Of a DNA stretch of 64,000 nucleotides, positions 63,332 through 64,000 are shown one piece after another. Made by a program: the position numbers and the translations under genes. Under the pieces are notes generated by a model. The model was given only the letters and a program-made list of their open reading frames with translations. It was not told the origin of the DNA and made no database searches. The first letter of the stretch is position 1, and each line of letters opens with the position of its first letter. This stretch comes from Rhodocyclaceae bacterium. GTDB taxonomy: Bacteria > Pseudomonadota > Gammaproteobacteria > Burkholderiales > Rhodocyclaceae. Where the stretch lies: contig JAHDYG010000004.1 of assembly GCA_023383815.1 (NCBI GenBank), positions 1 to 64,000 on the forward strand, given 5' to 3'.

Positions 63332-64000
63332 ATGCGCTTCGACAAACTCACGACCAAGTTCCAGCAGGCCTTCTCAGATGCGCAAAGCATTGCCGTGGGC
63401 AATGACAACCAGTTCATCGAACCGCTTCATCTGCTCGCTGCGCTGCTGGCCCAGGACGACGGTGCGACGGGATCGCTGCTCGCGCGGGCCGGCGTCAATG
63501 TGCAGCCCCTGCGCACAGCGCTGAAGGCGGCCCTGGAGCGCCTGCCCAGGGTCGAAGGCCATGGGGGCGAGGTTCAGGTCGGACGGGATCTCAACAATCT
63601 CCTGAATCTCACCGATCGCGAGGCTCAGAAGCGTGGCGACCAGTACATCGCCAGCGAGCTGTTCCTGCTCGTACTGGCCGAGGACAAGGGCGAGGCCGGC
63701 CGCTTGTCGAGGGATCACGGATTGACGCGCAAGGCGCTGGAGGCGGCCGTCGATGCGGTGCGCGGCGGTCAGAGCGTGGGGGATCAGGAGGCCGAGGGGC
63801 AGCGCGAGTCGCTCGCCAGGTACTGCCTCGACCTCACGGATCGTGCGCGCCAGGGCAAGCTCGATCCGGTGATCGGGCGCGACGACGAGATCCGCCGCGC
63901 GATCCAGATCCTGCAACGGCGCACCAAGAACAACCCGGTGCTGATCGGCGAGCCGGGAGTCGGCAAGACCGCGATCGTCGAAGGTCTGGCGCAGCGGATC
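63332..64000 (+). CDS. clpB: ATP-dependent chaperone ClpB (5' part)
   Basis: The first 223 codons are present and the gene runs off the window. [14 protein letters not shown] is the ClpB N-domain, followed by [10 protein letters not shown] and, from ~160, the first AAA+ module ([30 protein letters not shown]). ClpB disaggregates proteins with DnaK. GGGAG lies upstream of ATG 63332. Confidence 0.95.
   Translation, partial: MRFDKLTTKFQQAFSDAQSIAVGNDNQFIEPLHLLAALLAQDDGATGSLLARAGVNVQPLRTALKAALERLPRVEGHGGEVQVGRDLNNLLNLTDREAQKRGDQYIASELFLLVLAEDKGEAGRLSRDHGLTRKALEAAVDAVRGGQSVGDQEAEGQRESLARYCLDLTDRARQGKLDPVIGRDDEIRRAIQILQRRTKNNPVLIGEPGVGKTAIVEGLAQRI

Noticed and set aside
1..64000. rRNA, tRNA, CRISPR arrays, prophage or complete insertion sequences
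   Set aside because: None were recognised by eye: no regularly spaced repeats, no tRNA cloverleaf pattern beside any gene, and no integrase or IS transposase other than the RAYT. A tRNAscan or covariance search would settle RNA genes.

Overview
The window is GC-rich and densely coded, with short or overlapping intergenic junctions. Its housekeeping order is leuC-(entericidin)-leuD-leuB-asd-fimV-truA-trpF-trpB-trpA-accD-folC-SPOR-cvpA-purF-metZ, followed later by cysS and clpB. This is typical of Betaproteobacteria. Together with a phasin, a NAD-linked Hox hydrogenase and a B12-dependent ribonucleotide reductase, it points to a Rhodocyclales-type organism (Thauera/Azoarcus relatives). The lineage is inferred from gene content and order; no 16S gene is present.

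Layout. 1-4.9 kb: the last codons of a livF-like gene, a Vat-type acetyltransferase, a MerR regulator with a stand-alone copy of its own C-terminal domain, a lipase-like hydrolase and a MgtC/DUF4010 membrane protein. 4.9-10.6 kb: a GHKL ATPase of unknown role, an MFS transporter, serA and a threonine aldolase. 6.8-12.2 kb also carries a scattered family of REP-like palindromes around a REP-associated tyrosine transposase (RAYT). This accessory belt continues with ccdAB, an AT-rich orphan gene and gene remnants. 13-15.8 kb: a large adenosylcobalamin-dependent ribonucleotide reductase. 16-22.9 kb: a VapBC-type module beside a TonB-receptor remnant, then hoxF-hoxU-hoxY-hoxH-hoxW and an overlapping nuclease-family gene. 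23-23.9 kb: a second PIN/Phd-type module bounded by a 29-bp duplication of the nuclease gene's 3' end.

24-32.5 kb: a methyltransferase, a DUF1415 protein, YlqF GTPase, a coupled CHASE2 adenylate cyclase / SH3 protein / M48 lipoprotein cluster, dodecin, aroC and an MFS transporter. 32.6-37.1 kb: leucine biosynthesis plus asd. 37.3-50.7 kb: fimV, a membrane protein, truA and a tightly packed trpFBA-accD-folC-SPOR-cvpA-purF-metZ run. 50.7-57 kb: an MscS channel with a cyclic-nucleotide-binding domain, lpxH, two cyclophilins, cysS and a branched-chain-type substrate-binding protein. 57-62.4 kb: an MCE/Mla-type lipid ABC transporter contiguous with a full STAS / anti-sigma-kinase-like / PP2C partner-switching set. 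62.5-64 kb: a phasin with a clear terminator, and clpB preceded by an excellent sigma-32 promoter and cut by the window end.

Working together: leuCDB, trpFBA, aroC, serA, asd and metZ cover amino-acid biosynthesis, and purF, folC and accD cover purine, folate and fatty-acid precursors. The Hox set would couple H2 and NAD(H). The most interesting non-housekeeping signals are the RAYT/REP family with a domain remnant trapped between two REPs, the toxin-antitoxin modules flanked by gene remnants or duplications, and the lipid transporter physically joined to a partner-switching module.
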